This document shows positions 37,101-46,210 of a DNA stretch of 64,000 nucleotides, piece after piece. The stretch is taken from NCBI RefSeq assembly GCF_013409995.1, contig NZ_JACCBX010000006.1:308437-372436 (forward strand), written 5' to 3'. The translations under genes were made by a program, and so were the position numbers. Origin of the DNA: Neobacillus driksii. GTDB lineage: Bacteria; Bacillota; Bacilli; Bacillales; Cytobacillaceae. The stretch's first letter is position 1, and the number at the start of each line of letters is the position of its first letter. The notes below the pieces were generated by a model. It was not told the origin of the DNA and made no database searches. It worked only from the letters and a program-made list of their open reading frames with translations.

Positions 37101-39291
37101 AGTGTTAAAGTGGGATCCAACCAATTCCAAGGATAACTCTCAAGCGGGCTATACAGGTAATGTTTATGTAGATGCCTATGAAATGGATGGAACCTTAAAG
37201 TGGCGTATTGATTTAGGAAAAAATATCCGTGCCGGTGCACACTACTCACCATTCCTTGTTTATGATTTCGATGGGAACGGAAAAGCAGAGGTTGTATTCA
37301 AAACTGCAGATGGAACAATAGACGGACAGGGAACCGTAATTGGCAGAGCGGACGCTGATCACCGTAACAGTACAGGATACGTCCTGCAAGGTGCAGAGTA
37401 CTTGACAGTATTTGAAGGGGAGACCGGAAAAGCACTTGATACGACCGAGTATGAACCTCCTCGAGGGGACGTGGGCGCATGGGGTGACACTTATGGAAAC
37501 CGTGTGGATCGTTTCCTAGCAGCAGTAGCGTATCTAAATGGAGAAACACCAAGTATTATTATGGCACGTGGTTACTATACGAGATCAGTGCTGGCGGCAT
37601 ACAATTTTAAGAATGGTAAATTGACAAAGCAATGGGTCTTTGATTCAAACGATGAAGGTCAAAGAGATTATGCTGGGCAAGGTTACCATAATTTAAGTGT
37701 GGCGGATGTCGACACAGACGGCAAAGATGAAATTGTCTATGGTCAAGCAGTGATTGATGATAATGGCAAGGGATTATACACAACTGGTTTAGGACATGGG
37801 GATGCTCAGCATGTGAGTGATCTTGATCCAACAAGACCAGGACTTGAAGTTTTCGCAGTCCAGGAGCATAAAGAAGGTCCATACGGATATGACATGCGTG
37901 ATGCAGAAACGGGTGAAATTCTTTGGGGTGTGAAAACGGGCCAAGATACTGGTCGTGGTGTTTCAGCTGATATTGACCCGAGGTACGATGGGGCTGAAGC
38001 ATGGGCAATTTCTGGTGCTTGGAATAGTAAGGTTGGCGGAATTCACACTGCAAAGGGTGAAAAAATATCAGAAAACATTCCTTCCAGTAATTTTGCGATT
38101 TGGTGGGATGGAGATTTGTCTCGCGAGCTAGTCGATCATAAATGGAATGATACCACATCAACTGGTGTTGGAACCATTGATAAGTGGGACTATGAAAATA
38201 GTAAGTTAGTAAATATTCTAACTGCAGAGGGAACGCAAACGAATAACGGCACAAAAGGAAATCCAGTCCTGCAGGCTGATTTGTTTGGTGACTGGAGAGA
38301 AGAAATCATTTGGAGAACAGATGATAGTAGTGCCCTAAGAGTGTACATGACAACAGAGGAAACAGAAAATAGAATTTACACCTTAATGCATGATCCACAG
38401 TACCGGTTATCGATTGCGTGGCAAAACGTCGGCTATAACCAGCCGCCGCATACTAGCTTCTTCCTTGGAACAGGTATGGAGAAGCCTCCTGTACCGAGCA
38501 TTGATGTAGTAGAAATACCAGATGTAAATGCACCGGATACAGAATACGAGCTAACAGGTGACGTGCAGGAGGGGTGGTATCATAGCCCTTTGACGGTGAA
38601 TTTGACCGGTTATGATTATCAATCTGGTATTAAAGCAACCTATCATTCTTTAGATGGTTCTACTGAACAGGAAGGAAATACCGTAACGATAGCAGAAGAT
38701 GGCAAACATGTTCTTGAATATTGGAGTATAGATCATGCTGGTAATATCGAGGAAAAGAAATCGATTTCTATTAACATTGATCAAACTGCTCCAGAAATCA
38801 CGTTCTCCGTTGAGGATGGAACATCATTCACAGTAGATCAACATATTAGTGTTACTTGTCAGGCAACTGATGCCTTATCAGGAGTAGCATCATCCACATG
38901 TGAAGATGTTTCTGTACCAGCATACGAGCTTGGTCTAGGCAGCCATACGTATACGGCAGAAGGGGAAGATGTTGCAGGTAACAATTCTATGAAATCAGTT
39001 ACGATCAACGTCATGGTTAACTTTGACAGTCTTGGCGAGTTGACCAAACTGTTCCTGACTGGTAATGGTGTTGAAACTGCTAAGGTAAACACTGTTGAAG
39101 AAACTAATAAAGGAAACTCTTTACTTGTAAAACTAGAGGCAGCTAAAGCTGCTCACGAACGAGGCAATACGAGTGCAAGAGACGGACAACTAAATGCTTT
39201 TATCAAAGAAGTTAATGCAAGCATGAATAAAGACTTCACAAATTACCAGGCACAAATTTTAATCAAATTTGCAGAAGTCTTAAAGAAATAA
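34192..39291 (+). CDS. Secreted multidomain rhamnogalacturonan acetylesterase (CE12) and rhamnogalacturonan lyase (PL11)
   Basis: A 1699-aa extracellular enzyme. Order: signal peptide (about 1-34); malectin-like carbohydrate-binding domain (about 40-185); CE12 SGNH acetylesterase with GDS (Ser196) and catalytic Asp378/His381; FN3 (about 422-505); second malectin-like domain (about 507-650); two FN3 domains (about 655-840); PL11 lyase (about 845-1440, many Asp-rich calcium sites such as DLDADGEYE and DFDGNGKAE); Ig-like domain; C-terminal FIMAH-type helical domain (last 80 residues). It should deacetylate and cleave pectin backbone at the cell surface. GTG at 34192 follows GGAGGA well. No sortase motif seen. 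Confidence 0.9.
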   Translation: MKMKRKSSRKYFAVILSLFLLLTSVPAGPIQVSAEESSILKKFDFGTPTGSVQDGYTKVSSDTAYSAETGYGFADISKVTSQDRSTSDSLKSDFITTKETSFNVDLPNGDYLVTIIAGDNDDTTNVGVKAENIQKVQDASVLKGEFITREFEIALIDGQLNFEFTGTNPKVNAMTIEKLPERTAGELPTVYIAGDSTVQTYDEYWRPEAGWGQMIPRYFSSDVTFKNHAIGGRSTKSFINEGRLDNVLREIKPNDFFLVQFGHNDATISIPERYASVPDYKNYLKTYINGARQRGAIPILVTPVGRRDFNATTGKFNVSFPEYVQGMKEVAAEMNVNVVDLSARSVAYYDTIGPEGSLSVFLHTDPGVYTAFPNGSQDNTHFQEYGAIQLARLVSDEIKNLNISLSQYVTGIEPPANLPAKPADVVVSSISNAGALVTWSEIEGADIYRVYRKLSTDSEYKLIGTSTIPRLNITGMEDGKTYDVYVTALNGKGESEESDVKRFTTKQATIKFDFGLAGNPIAEGYTGVNLSTVYTTQRGYGIVDPTGMIGRDRGTGGDLIRDWLGYFNIGWKFNVDVPNGLYAVKVYVGDMSGSARTTLAVEGQDYGQISASKNNFTSKVVSQVSVKDGQMNFSFGGSTAIVNGVEITPILIAPSELKVDEKSMNAENPFVTLSWKAVEDAVKYNIYRKVAGTSEFTLVGSSSTTSFTDNTVDVGMEYEYVATTIDNATVETDPSLPLKVVMVDPSQPVPAAPDHLKVGEVNKNDLTISWDQVEGAITYNVYRSNKEKGTYEFIGKTKTASYKDETVLTTIPYFYKVSAVNAGGISEQSKVLKTPAVTKLKRQMEELDRAPVAMKTDEGVFVSWRMLGTDSESISFNIYRDGEKINAEPIAASTNYVDKDGKTESIYEVRAVLDGKERKSKETTKVLNQNYFDIPLQKPANGVTPLGDPYSYRANDASIGDLDADGEYELVLKWDPTNSKDNSQAGYTGNVYVDAYEMDGTLKWRIDLGKNIRAGAHYSPFLVYDFDGNGKAEVVFKTADGTIDGQGTVIGRADADHRNSTGYVLQGAEYLTVFEGETGKALDTTEYEPPRGDVGAWGDTYGNRVDRFLAAVAYLNGETPSIIMARGYYTRSVLAAYNFKNGKLTKQWVFDSNDEGQRDYAGQGYHNLSVADVDTDGKDEIVYGQAVIDDNGKGLYTTGLGHGDAQHVSDLDPTRPGLEVFAVQEHKEGPYGYDMRDAETGEILWGVKTGQDTGRGVSADIDPRYDGAEAWAISGAWNSKVGGIHTAKGEKISENIPSSNFAIWWDGDLSRELVDHKWNDTTSTGVGTIDKWDYENSKLVNILTAEGTQTNNGTKGNPVLQADLFGDWREEIIWRTDDSSALRVYMTTEETENRIYTLMHDPQYRLSIAWQNVGYNQPPHTSFFLGTGMEKPPVPSIDVVEIPDVNAPDTEYELTGDVQEGWYHSPLTVNLTGYDYQSGIKATYHSLDGSTEQEGNTVTIAEDGKHVLEYWSIDHAGNIEEKKSISINIDQTAPEITFSVEDGTSFTVDQHISVTCQATDALSGVASSTCEDVSVPAYELGLGSHTYTAEGEDVAGNNSMKSVTINVMVNFDSLGELTKLFLTGNGVETAKVNTVEETNKGNSLLVKLEAAKAAHERGNTSARDGQLNAFIKEVNASMNKDFTNYQAQILIKFAEVLKK

Positions 39292-39298
39292 TAAAACA

Positions 39299-39335
39299 GG
39301 TCCCAAAGTGTTTCCAACTTTGGGACCGTTTTATT
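39299..39335 (+). terminator. Terminator after CE12-PL11 gene
   Basis: GGTCCCAAAGT pairs with ACTTTGGGACC and is followed by TTTTATTTT. Confidence 0.92.
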
Positions 39336-39422
39336 TTGAAAAGAAACAGCAAAAAGATAACTATTCAAAAACGAATTTTCAAATGTTTATATAAGTTTCG
39401 AAAAATTTTGTAATAATACTTT

Positions 39423-39461
39423 GTTTGTCCGATAGACAAACTATAACTCTGTGGCTATAAT
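39423..39461 (+). promoter_or_regulatory. Promoter with overlapping XylR-like operator, upstream of GH8 gene
   Basis: A perfect inverted repeat GTTTGTC-CGATA-GACAAAC (39423-39441) resembles the GTTTGT...ACAAAC core of XylR boxes. It overlaps a -35-like TAGACA (39433-39438), which is 17 bases from a perfect TATAAT (39456-39461). Repressor binding would block this promoter. The assignment to XylR is inference from similarity and from the xylan context. Confidence 0.6.
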
Positions 39462-39510
39462 AAAATAAAATACAAGGTAAGTAAATCATTTACCTTTTAT
39501 TAGAAGTATC

Positions 39511-39524
39511 TGTAAGCGTTATCA
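39511..39524 (+). promoter_or_regulatory. cre box upstream of GH8 gene
   Basis: TGTAAGCGTTATCA fits TGWNANCGNTNWCA at every position. It sits about 45 bases after the predicted transcription start, a usual roadblock position for CcpA. Confidence 0.7.
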
Positions 39525-39546
39525 CATTGTACATATTTACAAGTTA

Positions 39547-39581
39547 AAATGTGCTGGCAGTTCATGACTCCCAGCACATTT
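39547..39581 (+). other. Hairpin in the GH8 leader
   Basis: AAATGTGCTGG pairs perfectly with CCAGCACATTT across a 13-base loop. No T-tract follows, so it may stabilise or process the leader mRNA rather than terminate it. Confidence 0.6.
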
Positions 39582-39663
39582 CAACTATTTAACATCAAGT
39601 TTAGGCGCATAAGACTTTAATAAAATGATAGATTATTCATTCTAATTAATTGGAGGGGAAAAT

Positions 39664-40818
39664 ATGTCAAGATTATTGGAAATGCAGGAGGGATCTTTTT
39701 ATACAGGGCAATATCGCAATCTATTTAAAGAAATTGGAAAAACAGATGAAGAAATTTCAACTAGAATTCAGCGCAATTGGAACGAGTTATTTAATGGAAA
39801 TGAGGATACTAGAATTTACTATCCCGTTGGCGATGATTTAGGGTACATGCTTGATACTGGAAACCTGGATGTGCGGACTGAAGGCATGTCCTATGGGATG
39901 ATGATGGCAGTGCAATTGGACAATAAAGATGTCTTTGACCGTTTGTGGAAGTGGACCATGAAGTACATGTATATGACAACGGGAGAAAATGCTGGCTACT
40001 TTGCTTGGTCTTGTAACCCAGACGGTTCTAAACGGGCCTATGGTCCTGCACCTGATGGAGAAGAGTTTTTTGCAATGGCGTTATTCTTTGCTTCTCATCG
40101 ATGGGGTGATGGTGCAGCACCGTTTAATTATAGCGTTCAGGCGAAAGACTTGTTGCGAACTTGTATACATAAAGGAGAAAATGGTGACGGTTATCCAATG
40201 TGGAGTCCGGAAAATAAACTAATTAAATTTATACCTAATTGTGAGTTTTCTGATCCATCTTATCATTTACCACACTTCTATGAACTTTTTTCACTATGGG
40301 CATACGAAGAGGATCGGCCGTTTTGGAAGGAAGCAGCGGCTGCAAGCAGAGAATATTTAAAAATTACTTGTCATCCAGACACAGGTTTGGCACCTGAATA
40401 TGCATATTATGATGGAACGCCAAACAATGAAAATGGCTATGGTCATTTCTTTAGCGACTCATATCGGGTTGCGGCAAACATTGGTCTTGATTATGAATGG
40501 TTTAAAGGAGATGAATGGGAGCGGGAAGAAGCCAACAAGATCCAAGCCTTCTTTGCCGACAAAGACCCTGCTGACTATCGCAGATATACAATTGCAGGTG
40601 AACCATTTGAAGAGAAATCACTTCATCCCGTTGGTTTGCTTGCAACCAACGCCATGGCTTCATTGGCGGCAGATGATGTAGAAGGAAAAAAGTGGGTGGA
40701 ACTACTCTGGAATACCCCAGTAAGAACAGGAGTCAGAAGATACTACGACAATTGCCTATACTTCTTCAGTATTCTAGCCCTAAGCGGCAACTACAAAATC
40801 TGGATGCCGAATAATTAA
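39664..40818 (+). CDS. GH8 reducing-end xylose-releasing exo-oligoxylanase (Rex)
   Basis: A 384-aa intracellular GH8 enzyme with no signal peptide. The catalytic acid is Glu73 in RTEGMSYGMMMAVQ, close to the position in B. halodurans Rex. Other family segments: YFAWSCNPDGSKRAYGPAPDG and the downstream YGHFFSDSYRVAANIGLD containing the likely base Asp. It removes xylose from the reducing end of imported xylooligosaccharides. GGAGGGG precedes the ATG. It has its own promoter and terminator, apart from the importer operon. Regulation by a XylR-like repressor and CcpA is suggested by the upstream sites. Confidence 0.9.
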   Translation: MSRLLEMQEGSFYTGQYRNLFKEIGKTDEEISTRIQRNWNELFNGNEDTRIYYPVGDDLGYMLDTGNLDVRTEGMSYGMMMAVQLDNKDVFDRLWKWTMKYMYMTTGENAGYFAWSCNPDGSKRAYGPAPDGEEFFAMALFFASHRWGDGAAPFNYSVQAKDLLRTCIHKGENGDGYPMWSPENKLIKFIPNCEFSDPSYHLPHFYELFSLWAYEEDRPFWKEAAAASREYLKITCHPDTGLAPEYAYYDGTPNNENGYGHFFSDSYRVAANIGLDYEWFKGDEWEREEANKIQAFFADKDPADYRRYTIAGEPFEEKSLHPVGLLATNAMASLAADDVEGKKWVELLWNTPVRTGVRRYYDNCLYFFSILALSGNYKIWMPNN

Positions 40819-40825
40819 GTTTAAT

Positions 40826-40869
40826 AAATATAAGGCCCGCAAGGTTATGATTTGTGGGCCTTATATTTA
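40826..40869 (+). terminator. Terminator after GH8 gene
   Basis: AAATATAAGGCCC pairs with GGGCCTTATATTT; a strong symmetric hairpin with weak T-tail. Confidence 0.75.
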
Positions 40870-41006
40870 AATCAAAGCATTTATTATCTATGTACGTTGT
40901 TGATTAGAGTAGAAAGAAATTCCTGGAACGGAGATTAACAACACAGCTGTATTTGAAAACGTTTTATTAATCATTACTAACCATTGGGAACAGGAGTGGG
41001 ACGGAA

Positions 41007-42608
41007 ATGAACAAAGTAGTATTAGTAGATGATGAAATGTATTTCCGCAAAGGATTAAGAAATCTAATCAATTGGGAAGACTGCGGATTTCAAGTAGCAG
41101 GCGAGGCCGCAAACGGCGAAGACGCCTTAAAGATGATGCATGAAGTAAACCCAGATCTTATCATTACTGATATCCGTATGCCTGTACTAGATGGAATTGG
41201 ACTTATTAAACAAGCAATCGAAATAGAAAGAGTTCAAACAAAATTTATTATCATCAGCGGACATAGTGATTTTAAATATGCACAACAAGCATTAAGATAC
41301 GGTGTCCATGATTTTGTTCTAAAACCTATTGATCAGGATGAAATTGAACAAACACTAAGATCACTTTCCAAAACCATTAACGAACAAAAAAAGCGTGATG
41401 AACAAAGGCTCGAAGAACAAGCAAATATTCTTTTTAACCATCTGCTTTTAGGGAATGCTGCGGACAATGAACATTCAGCAGGCCTTTTAAATCTCCTTTC
41501 GGTAGGGAACCCTAACGAGTTCTTTTACCTATTAATTGAAGTTAATGGATTACTTGGGGAATCTGCTTTAAACAATGAGGAAAGAGTACAACAGATTAAA
41601 AGGACATTAAGAGCTGTGATTCGGGATGTATGCAGCACCCATGAAAGAATATGGATCCAGAAAGCAGCACAAGGCGCTGTAGGTGTCCTCATTACCTCTA
41701 ATCACTTAGCAAGGTTTCAAATGAGCATAAAAAAATTTATGACGTGGGTAAAGAAGGAACTTACGAATAGAATATCTGAGGATTTTACCTTTTATGTTGG
41801 TGAAGCTGTTCCTAGTCTTACGTTTTTGAAACAATCAGCTGATGGTGTTGAAAGGGCAAAACAGCATAAATATGCAAACAATGAAAAAGGAATCATTATC
41901 TTTGAAGACATTGTCGATAAACCGATCTCTTTTGCTGAACCTGACGAGACCATTTATCAATCCTTAATTGAACATATTGAAGAAGAAACAACACCTCAAG
42001 TCATTCATTCACTAGAGACCTTGTTTCAAACTCTAGTATCAATGAAGCTATCTCACACGGCTTTTCTAGCTGTTCTTAATAGTTTTGTACATTCTGTTTT
42101 AAAAATTATAAGGAAAATGGGAGGAGAACCTTCAAGTTTACAATCCTATCGAATGATTTATATCTTACATAATTACAACTTGACTTTACCTCAGCTAAAG
42201 GAATTAATCATTCATTTTATTATCGAGTGCAAAGAGGAAATAGCTAAATTACGGAAACAGTCTGCTAATGGAGAAGCGCACAAAATAAAACAATACATTG
42301 ACCTTCATTATCATGAAAACATTAGCTTAAAAACCATAGCCAGCAAGTTTTTTATGAATCCAGTATATTTAGGACAATTGTTTAAGAAAACCTATGGAAT
42401 CTACTTCAAGGATTATTTACTGCAAGTAAGAATTAATGAAGCGAAAAAAATGCTGCGTCAATCGGAAAAAAGAATATATGAAATTGCTGAAAGTGTGGGG
42501 TTTAATAATACAGATTATTTTGTCACTATCTTTGGCAAGTTAGAAAATATCACGCCTTCTGAGTATCGGAATAAATTAATCAACGAAAGAAAAGTGATAG
42601 GAAAATGA
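41007..42608 (+). CDS. Response regulator with AraC-type DNA-binding domain (YesN-like)
   Basis: A 533-aa regulator with receiver domain (VVLVDDEMYFRKGL; phosphoacceptor Asp in LIITDIRMPVLDG near residue 55), a long middle region and a C-terminal AraC domain (ISLKKTIASKFFMNPVYLGQLF-type helix pair near 445; AESVGFNNTDYFVTIF near 500). The kinase gene overlaps its stop by 4 bases. The pair probably senses oligosaccharides and switches on the importer and xylan genes, as YesMN-type systems do. A weak cre-like TGAAAACGTTTTAT lies upstream at 40954. Confidence 0.92.
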   Translation: MNKVVLVDDEMYFRKGLRNLINWEDCGFQVAGEAANGEDALKMMHEVNPDLIITDIRMPVLDGIGLIKQAIEIERVQTKFIIISGHSDFKYAQQALRYGVHDFVLKPIDQDEIEQTLRSLSKTINEQKKRDEQRLEEQANILFNHLLLGNAADNEHSAGLLNLLSVGNPNEFFYLLIEVNGLLGESALNNEERVQQIKRTLRAVIRDVCSTHERIWIQKAAQGAVGVLITSNHLARFQMSIKKFMTWVKKELTNRISEDFTFYVGEAVPSLTFLKQSADGVERAKQHKYANNEKGIIIFEDIVDKPISFAEPDETIYQSLIEHIEEETTPQVIHSLETLFQTLVSMKLSHTAFLAVLNSFVHSVLKIIRKMGGEPSSLQSYRMIYILHNYNLTLPQLKELIIHFIIECKEEIAKLRKQSANGEAHKIKQYIDLHYHENISLKTIASKFFMNPVYLGQLFKKTYGIYFKDYLLQVRINEAKKMLRQSEKRIYEIAESVGFNNTDYFVTIFGKLENITPSEYRNKLINERKVIGK

Positions 42609-44395
42609 GGAAAAGCAGAAGTTTTCACAATATTCTATTAAAGAACAAAATGTTAATTATGTACTTTTTTGCTGTATTTATTCCCATTGTACTTACAAAT
42701 GTAATCTTTTATATCGTTACCATTGAAAATGTTAAAAAACAGCAAATGCAAGATTCCACATTGGCATTGCAACAGATTAATAGAGATTTTAGTACCATTA
42801 TCGACCAAGCAGTAGGAATTTCCTCCTCTTTATATACGAACTTAAATTTAAATCTATTTTTGGAAAAGGACTATGTCTCATCTATAGACTATATCGAAAG
42901 ACATAATAGCTTTTTAAGGAACTATAATCAGTCTAGTCCTATAAACCCATCTATTAACTCTATTCGCTTTTATACGGATAACCCGTCTGTCATCTATTCA
43001 GGCGGGGTTTATTCCATTGACAGCCTTCAACAAGAATTAACAAACTTTAAGGATGCCTTAACCAATAGTAACGGCTCGCAAATTCTCATTGATACACCAT
43101 CTGATGAGAATTTTGAAACCTTTAGTATCATCCGTAATTTGGATTATTTTTATAATGATAAACAAAAGTTCGTAAAGGTTGAAATTAATCCTGAGACGAT
43201 CAGAGATATCTTCAACAATGTAACGTTTAAAGGGGATGTATACTTACTTAATGAAAAAGGAGAGATTGAATACACAAATAATCAATCTCTAAAACAACAG
43301 CTCGATAAGCCAATCAATTTCAATCAAGTAGAAAAAGAACATAGTCTCGTTACGATTCGTGCAAATCTGAATAATGGATCTTACTTAAATGACTGGTCAG
43401 TGGTTGGAACCATATCGGAAGAAACGATGCTTAATACGGTTAATAAATCTAAACTCTTTATCGTGTTACTGGCTATGATCAACTTTTTAGCTCCAACCAT
43501 TATTATTGTCATTATCTCTAGTTCGTTTTTGACCCGATTACAAAGGATTATTCGCCATGTAAAGAGGATGAAGAACCAGGACTTTGAGTTAATCCATGAT
43601 CAGGAATATCAAGATGAAATTGGACAATTAACAAGTGAATTCAATCGAATGACCAAAAAAATCAATGATTTAATTAATGACGTTTTATTAGTCAATATTC
43701 AAAATAAGGATTTGGAAATAAAAAGAAACCGTGCGCAGTTAAGTGCCCTGCAAAGCCAGATCAATCCACATTTTTTGTTTAATGCTTTAGAAACGATCCG
43801 TATGAGAAGTTTGATGAAGGATGAAAGAGAAACCGCGAAAATTATCCATAACATGGCAAAAATATTTCGTAATTCTCTTACGTGGGGCAAGGACTTTGTA
43901 TCCGTTAGGGATGAAGTTAATTTAATTACTAGTTTTTTGGAAATTCAAAAATATAGATTCGGAGATAAATTAAATTATCAGATTTATATTGATGAAACTG
44001 CAGAAGATTGTAAGATTCCGAATATGTCAATTTTGCCTTTTATAGAAAACGCCAGCATTCATGGTATTGAGCCATTAAAGGAAAATGGAGAAATCTCCGT
44101 ATCCATCTCGTTATATGCTGATACAGTAACCTGTGTGATTAAGGATAATGGGGCCGGAATTACAGAAGAAAAGAGAAAGCAATTATTAGCATCATTAGAA
44201 AATGAGGAAGATATAAGAGAGAATGTGGGCATTAAAAATGTGTATTATCGATTGAAATTATACTATCCTGATCAATTTTATTTTAATATTGATAGTCATC
44301 TAGATTATGGTACAACGATTACGATACAATTGCCATCCCAAATAGACAGCACAATCTCTAGTAATTCGGATAAAAATCTTTACTTTATTAAGTAA
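42605..44395 (+). CDS. Sensor histidine kinase (YesM-like)
   Basis: A 596-aa membrane kinase with a TM helix near residues 15-40, an extracellular sensor domain (about 40-275), a second TM (about 278-305), HAMP, and a His_kinase/HATPase module. The phosphoacceptor is in ALQSQINPHFLFNALETIR near residue 385. ATP-binding boxes are FIENASIHGIEPL and VIKDNGAGI. It starts with ATG in an ATGA-type overlap with the response regulator. Likely ligand: an extracellular xylan- or glucuronoxylan-derived oligosaccharide or the loaded binding protein. Confidence 0.92.
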   Translation: MRKSRSFHNILLKNKMLIMYFFAVFIPIVLTNVIFYIVTIENVKKQQMQDSTLALQQINRDFSTIIDQAVGISSSLYTNLNLNLFLEKDYVSSIDYIERHNSFLRNYNQSSPINPSINSIRFYTDNPSVIYSGGVYSIDSLQQELTNFKDALTNSNGSQILIDTPSDENFETFSIIRNLDYFYNDKQKFVKVEINPETIRDIFNNVTFKGDVYLLNEKGEIEYTNNQSLKQQLDKPINFNQVEKEHSLVTIRANLNNGSYLNDWSVVGTISEETMLNTVNKSKLFIVLLAMINFLAPTIIIVIISSSFLTRLQRIIRHVKRMKNQDFELIHDQEYQDEIGQLTSEFNRMTKKINDLINDVLLVNIQNKDLEIKRNRAQLSALQSQINPHFLFNALETIRMRSLMKDERETAKIIHNMAKIFRNSLTWGKDFVSVRDEVNLITSFLEIQKYRFGDKLNYQIYIDETAEDCKIPNMSILPFIENASIHGIEPLKENGEISVSISLYADTVTCVIKDNGAGITEEKRKQLLASLENEEDIRENVGIKNVYYRLKLYYPDQFYFNIDSHLDYGTTITIQLPSQIDSTISSNSDKNLYFIK

Positions 44396-44440
44396 CACCT
44401 ATACTTTTTAAATGGTGCTGGAGTCCTTTAGATTATACAA

Positions 44441-44454
44441 TGAAAGTGCTTTCA
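44441..44454 (+). promoter_or_regulatory. cre-like box upstream of importer binding protein
   Basis: TGAAAGTGCTTTCA is a perfect inverted repeat (TGAAAG/CTTTCA) with TG instead of CG at the centre. It is one mismatch from the cre consensus and lies 22 bases before the start codon. Confidence 0.55.
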
Positions 44455-44476
44455 CAAATAAAAAGGGGGTTCAAAA

Positions 44477-46135
44477 ATGGCAAAAAAGTTTCTCTCTGTA
44501 CTCTTAATGCTTATCCTGTTAATCGCAGTTGCGGGCTGTGAAAAGGATAAGAAAACTAGCGGTAATGCAGGCGGATCTGGTGATTCGAAAGAAAAAGTAA
44601 CATTTACTTATTTTAATGCAGCTTCCCCAGGGAAAGACGGAAACACGAATGAAACGACTATCGGGAAAATTTTTGAAGATCAAACAGGTGTTAACTTCAA
44701 GACAGAGTACCTAGTTGGTGACATTAACACTAAAATTGGAACAATGATTGCAAGTGGAAAGTATCCAGATGTGCTTGTTCCAGATATCGCAATTGATAAG
44801 GTACTAGACGCAGGTGCATTTATTGACCTTACAGAATTGATTGAAGAGCATGGCCCTAATCTTAAAAAATTATACGGACCGCATTGGGATCAAATGAAAG
44901 ATAAGGATGGAAAGATTAACTTCCTACCATTCGCAGCTAAGCATGGCTATATTAAAGACCCGAATATCACTCAAGGTGCATTTTGGATTCAACGTGGCAT
45001 TTTAAAAGAAGCTGGTTATCCAAAAATCAAAACATTAGATGAATATTTTGCATTAATTGAAGATTATCAAAAGAAACATCCAGAAGTGAATGGAGCTTCA
45101 ACCATTGGTTTTACTGCTTTAACTTATGACTGGCGCTTCTTCGCTCTATCTAACGTTCCTAACCATCTAGCAGGATACCCAAATGATGGTGAAGTAATTG
45201 TAGATATGAAGACACATAAAACGGATGTATACGCTGATAACGATATTACGAAACGTTATATGAAAAAACTAAATGAACTAAACAACAAAGGCTTATTTGA
45301 TAAAGAATCATTCGTTGCTAACTACGATGAATATCTTGCAAAACTAGCATCTGGCCGAGTATTAGGATTCTTTGATTACGGCTGGCAGGTTCAACAATCT
45401 TTAGATAACCTAAAAGCAGCTGGAAATGACGATTTACGTTATATGCCGCTTCCAATTACATTTGATGGACAAAAGGACCAATATATCGATCCACCGGCAT
45501 TCATTAATAACCGTGGTGTTGGTATTACTGTAAGTGCTAAAGATCCAGTACGCATTATTAAGTACTTCGATAACATGGCTAAAGAAGAAAACCAAAAGTT
45601 AATGTTCTGGGGTATTAAAGATGAGACTTATAGTGTAGATGATAAAGGGAAATTCTTCCAAACACAAGAACAGTATGCAAAAACAAGTGATGAAGATTAT
45701 CGTGATAAGTCTGGTTTAAATACTTTCGAATATTACTGGCCAATGGGCGACATGCTTTATAGTGACGGAAACGCATGGGTTCCTGGAAAACAGCCTGAAG
45801 TTGCTCAAGTAGCTTACACTGATGGTGATAAGGCGATTCTAGAAGCATATGGCGCGAAGGTATTCTCTGATTTATTTGCCGATCCAGACGATCGTCCTTG
45901 GTATCCAACATGGAGTGCTGTTATTGAACAAGGCTCTGATGCTCAAATCTTTGGTCAAAGAAAAACTGACTTAACGAAAGTTTACTTCCCTAAATTAGTA
46001 CTAGCTAAGCCGGGCGACTTTGATAAAGTTTGGGATGAATATATTAAAGAATTTAATACTTTAGACGTAAAAGCTTTAGAAGACTTAATGGATAAGGTAG
46101 TAGAAGATCGAATTAAAGCAGCTCCAAAGAAATAG
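44477..46135 (+). CDS. Oligosaccharide ABC transporter substrate-binding lipoprotein (AguE/LplA-like)
   Basis: A 552-aa extracellular lipoprotein: signal peptide with lipobox IAVAGCEK (Cys21), a linker, then a large type-1 sugar-binding fold of the LplA/YtcQ class. From its place between a YesMN pair, two permeases, GH10 and GH67, the probable ligand is aldotetraouronic acid or related glucuronoxylan fragments; this is inference. No ATPase gene is nearby, so it presumably uses a shared MsmX-type ATPase encoded elsewhere. AAAGGGGG precedes the ATG. Codon use suggests high expression. Confidence 0.9.
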   Translation: MAKKFLSVLLMLILLIAVAGCEKDKKTSGNAGGSGDSKEKVTFTYFNAASPGKDGNTNETTIGKIFEDQTGVNFKTEYLVGDINTKIGTMIASGKYPDVLVPDIAIDKVLDAGAFIDLTELIEEHGPNLKKLYGPHWDQMKDKDGKINFLPFAAKHGYIKDPNITQGAFWIQRGILKEAGYPKIKTLDEYFALIEDYQKKHPEVNGASTIGFTALTYDWRFFALSNVPNHLAGYPNDGEVIVDMKTHKTDVYADNDITKRYMKKLNELNNKGLFDKESFVANYDEYLAKLASGRVLGFFDYGWQVQQSLDNLKAAGNDDLRYMPLPITFDGQKDQYIDPPAFINNRGVGITVSAKDPVRIIKYFDNMAKEENQKLMFWGIKDETYSVDDKGKFFQTQEQYAKTSDEDYRDKSGLNTFEYYWPMGDMLYSDGNAWVPGKQPEVAQVAYTDGDKAILEAYGAKVFSDLFADPDDRPWYPTWSAVIEQGSDAQIFGQRKTDLTKVYFPKLVLAKPGDFDKVWDEYIKEFNTLDVKALEDLMDKVVEDRIKAAPKK

Positions 46136-46151
46136 TTTAGTAGAATCTTGA

Positions 46152-46199
46152 AAAAGCAGGCCGATATCGCCCCATTGGCTATATCGGCCTCTTGCTTTA
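46152..46199 (+). terminator. Partial terminator inside the importer operon
   Basis: AAAGCA-GGCCGATAT pairs with ATATCGGCC-TGCTTT. It lies directly after the binding-protein gene, a common way to make more binding protein than permease. Confidence 0.75.
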
Positions 46200-46210
46200 A
46201 AGCTTAACTA

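Noticed and set aside
37607..38254. 215-codon open frame on the minus strand within the CE12-PL11 gene
   Set aside because: Antisense shadow of a long, well supported coding sequence; rich in His and Leu with no start site or family signal. Similar shadows at 36845-37252 and 37298-37552 rejected for the same reason.
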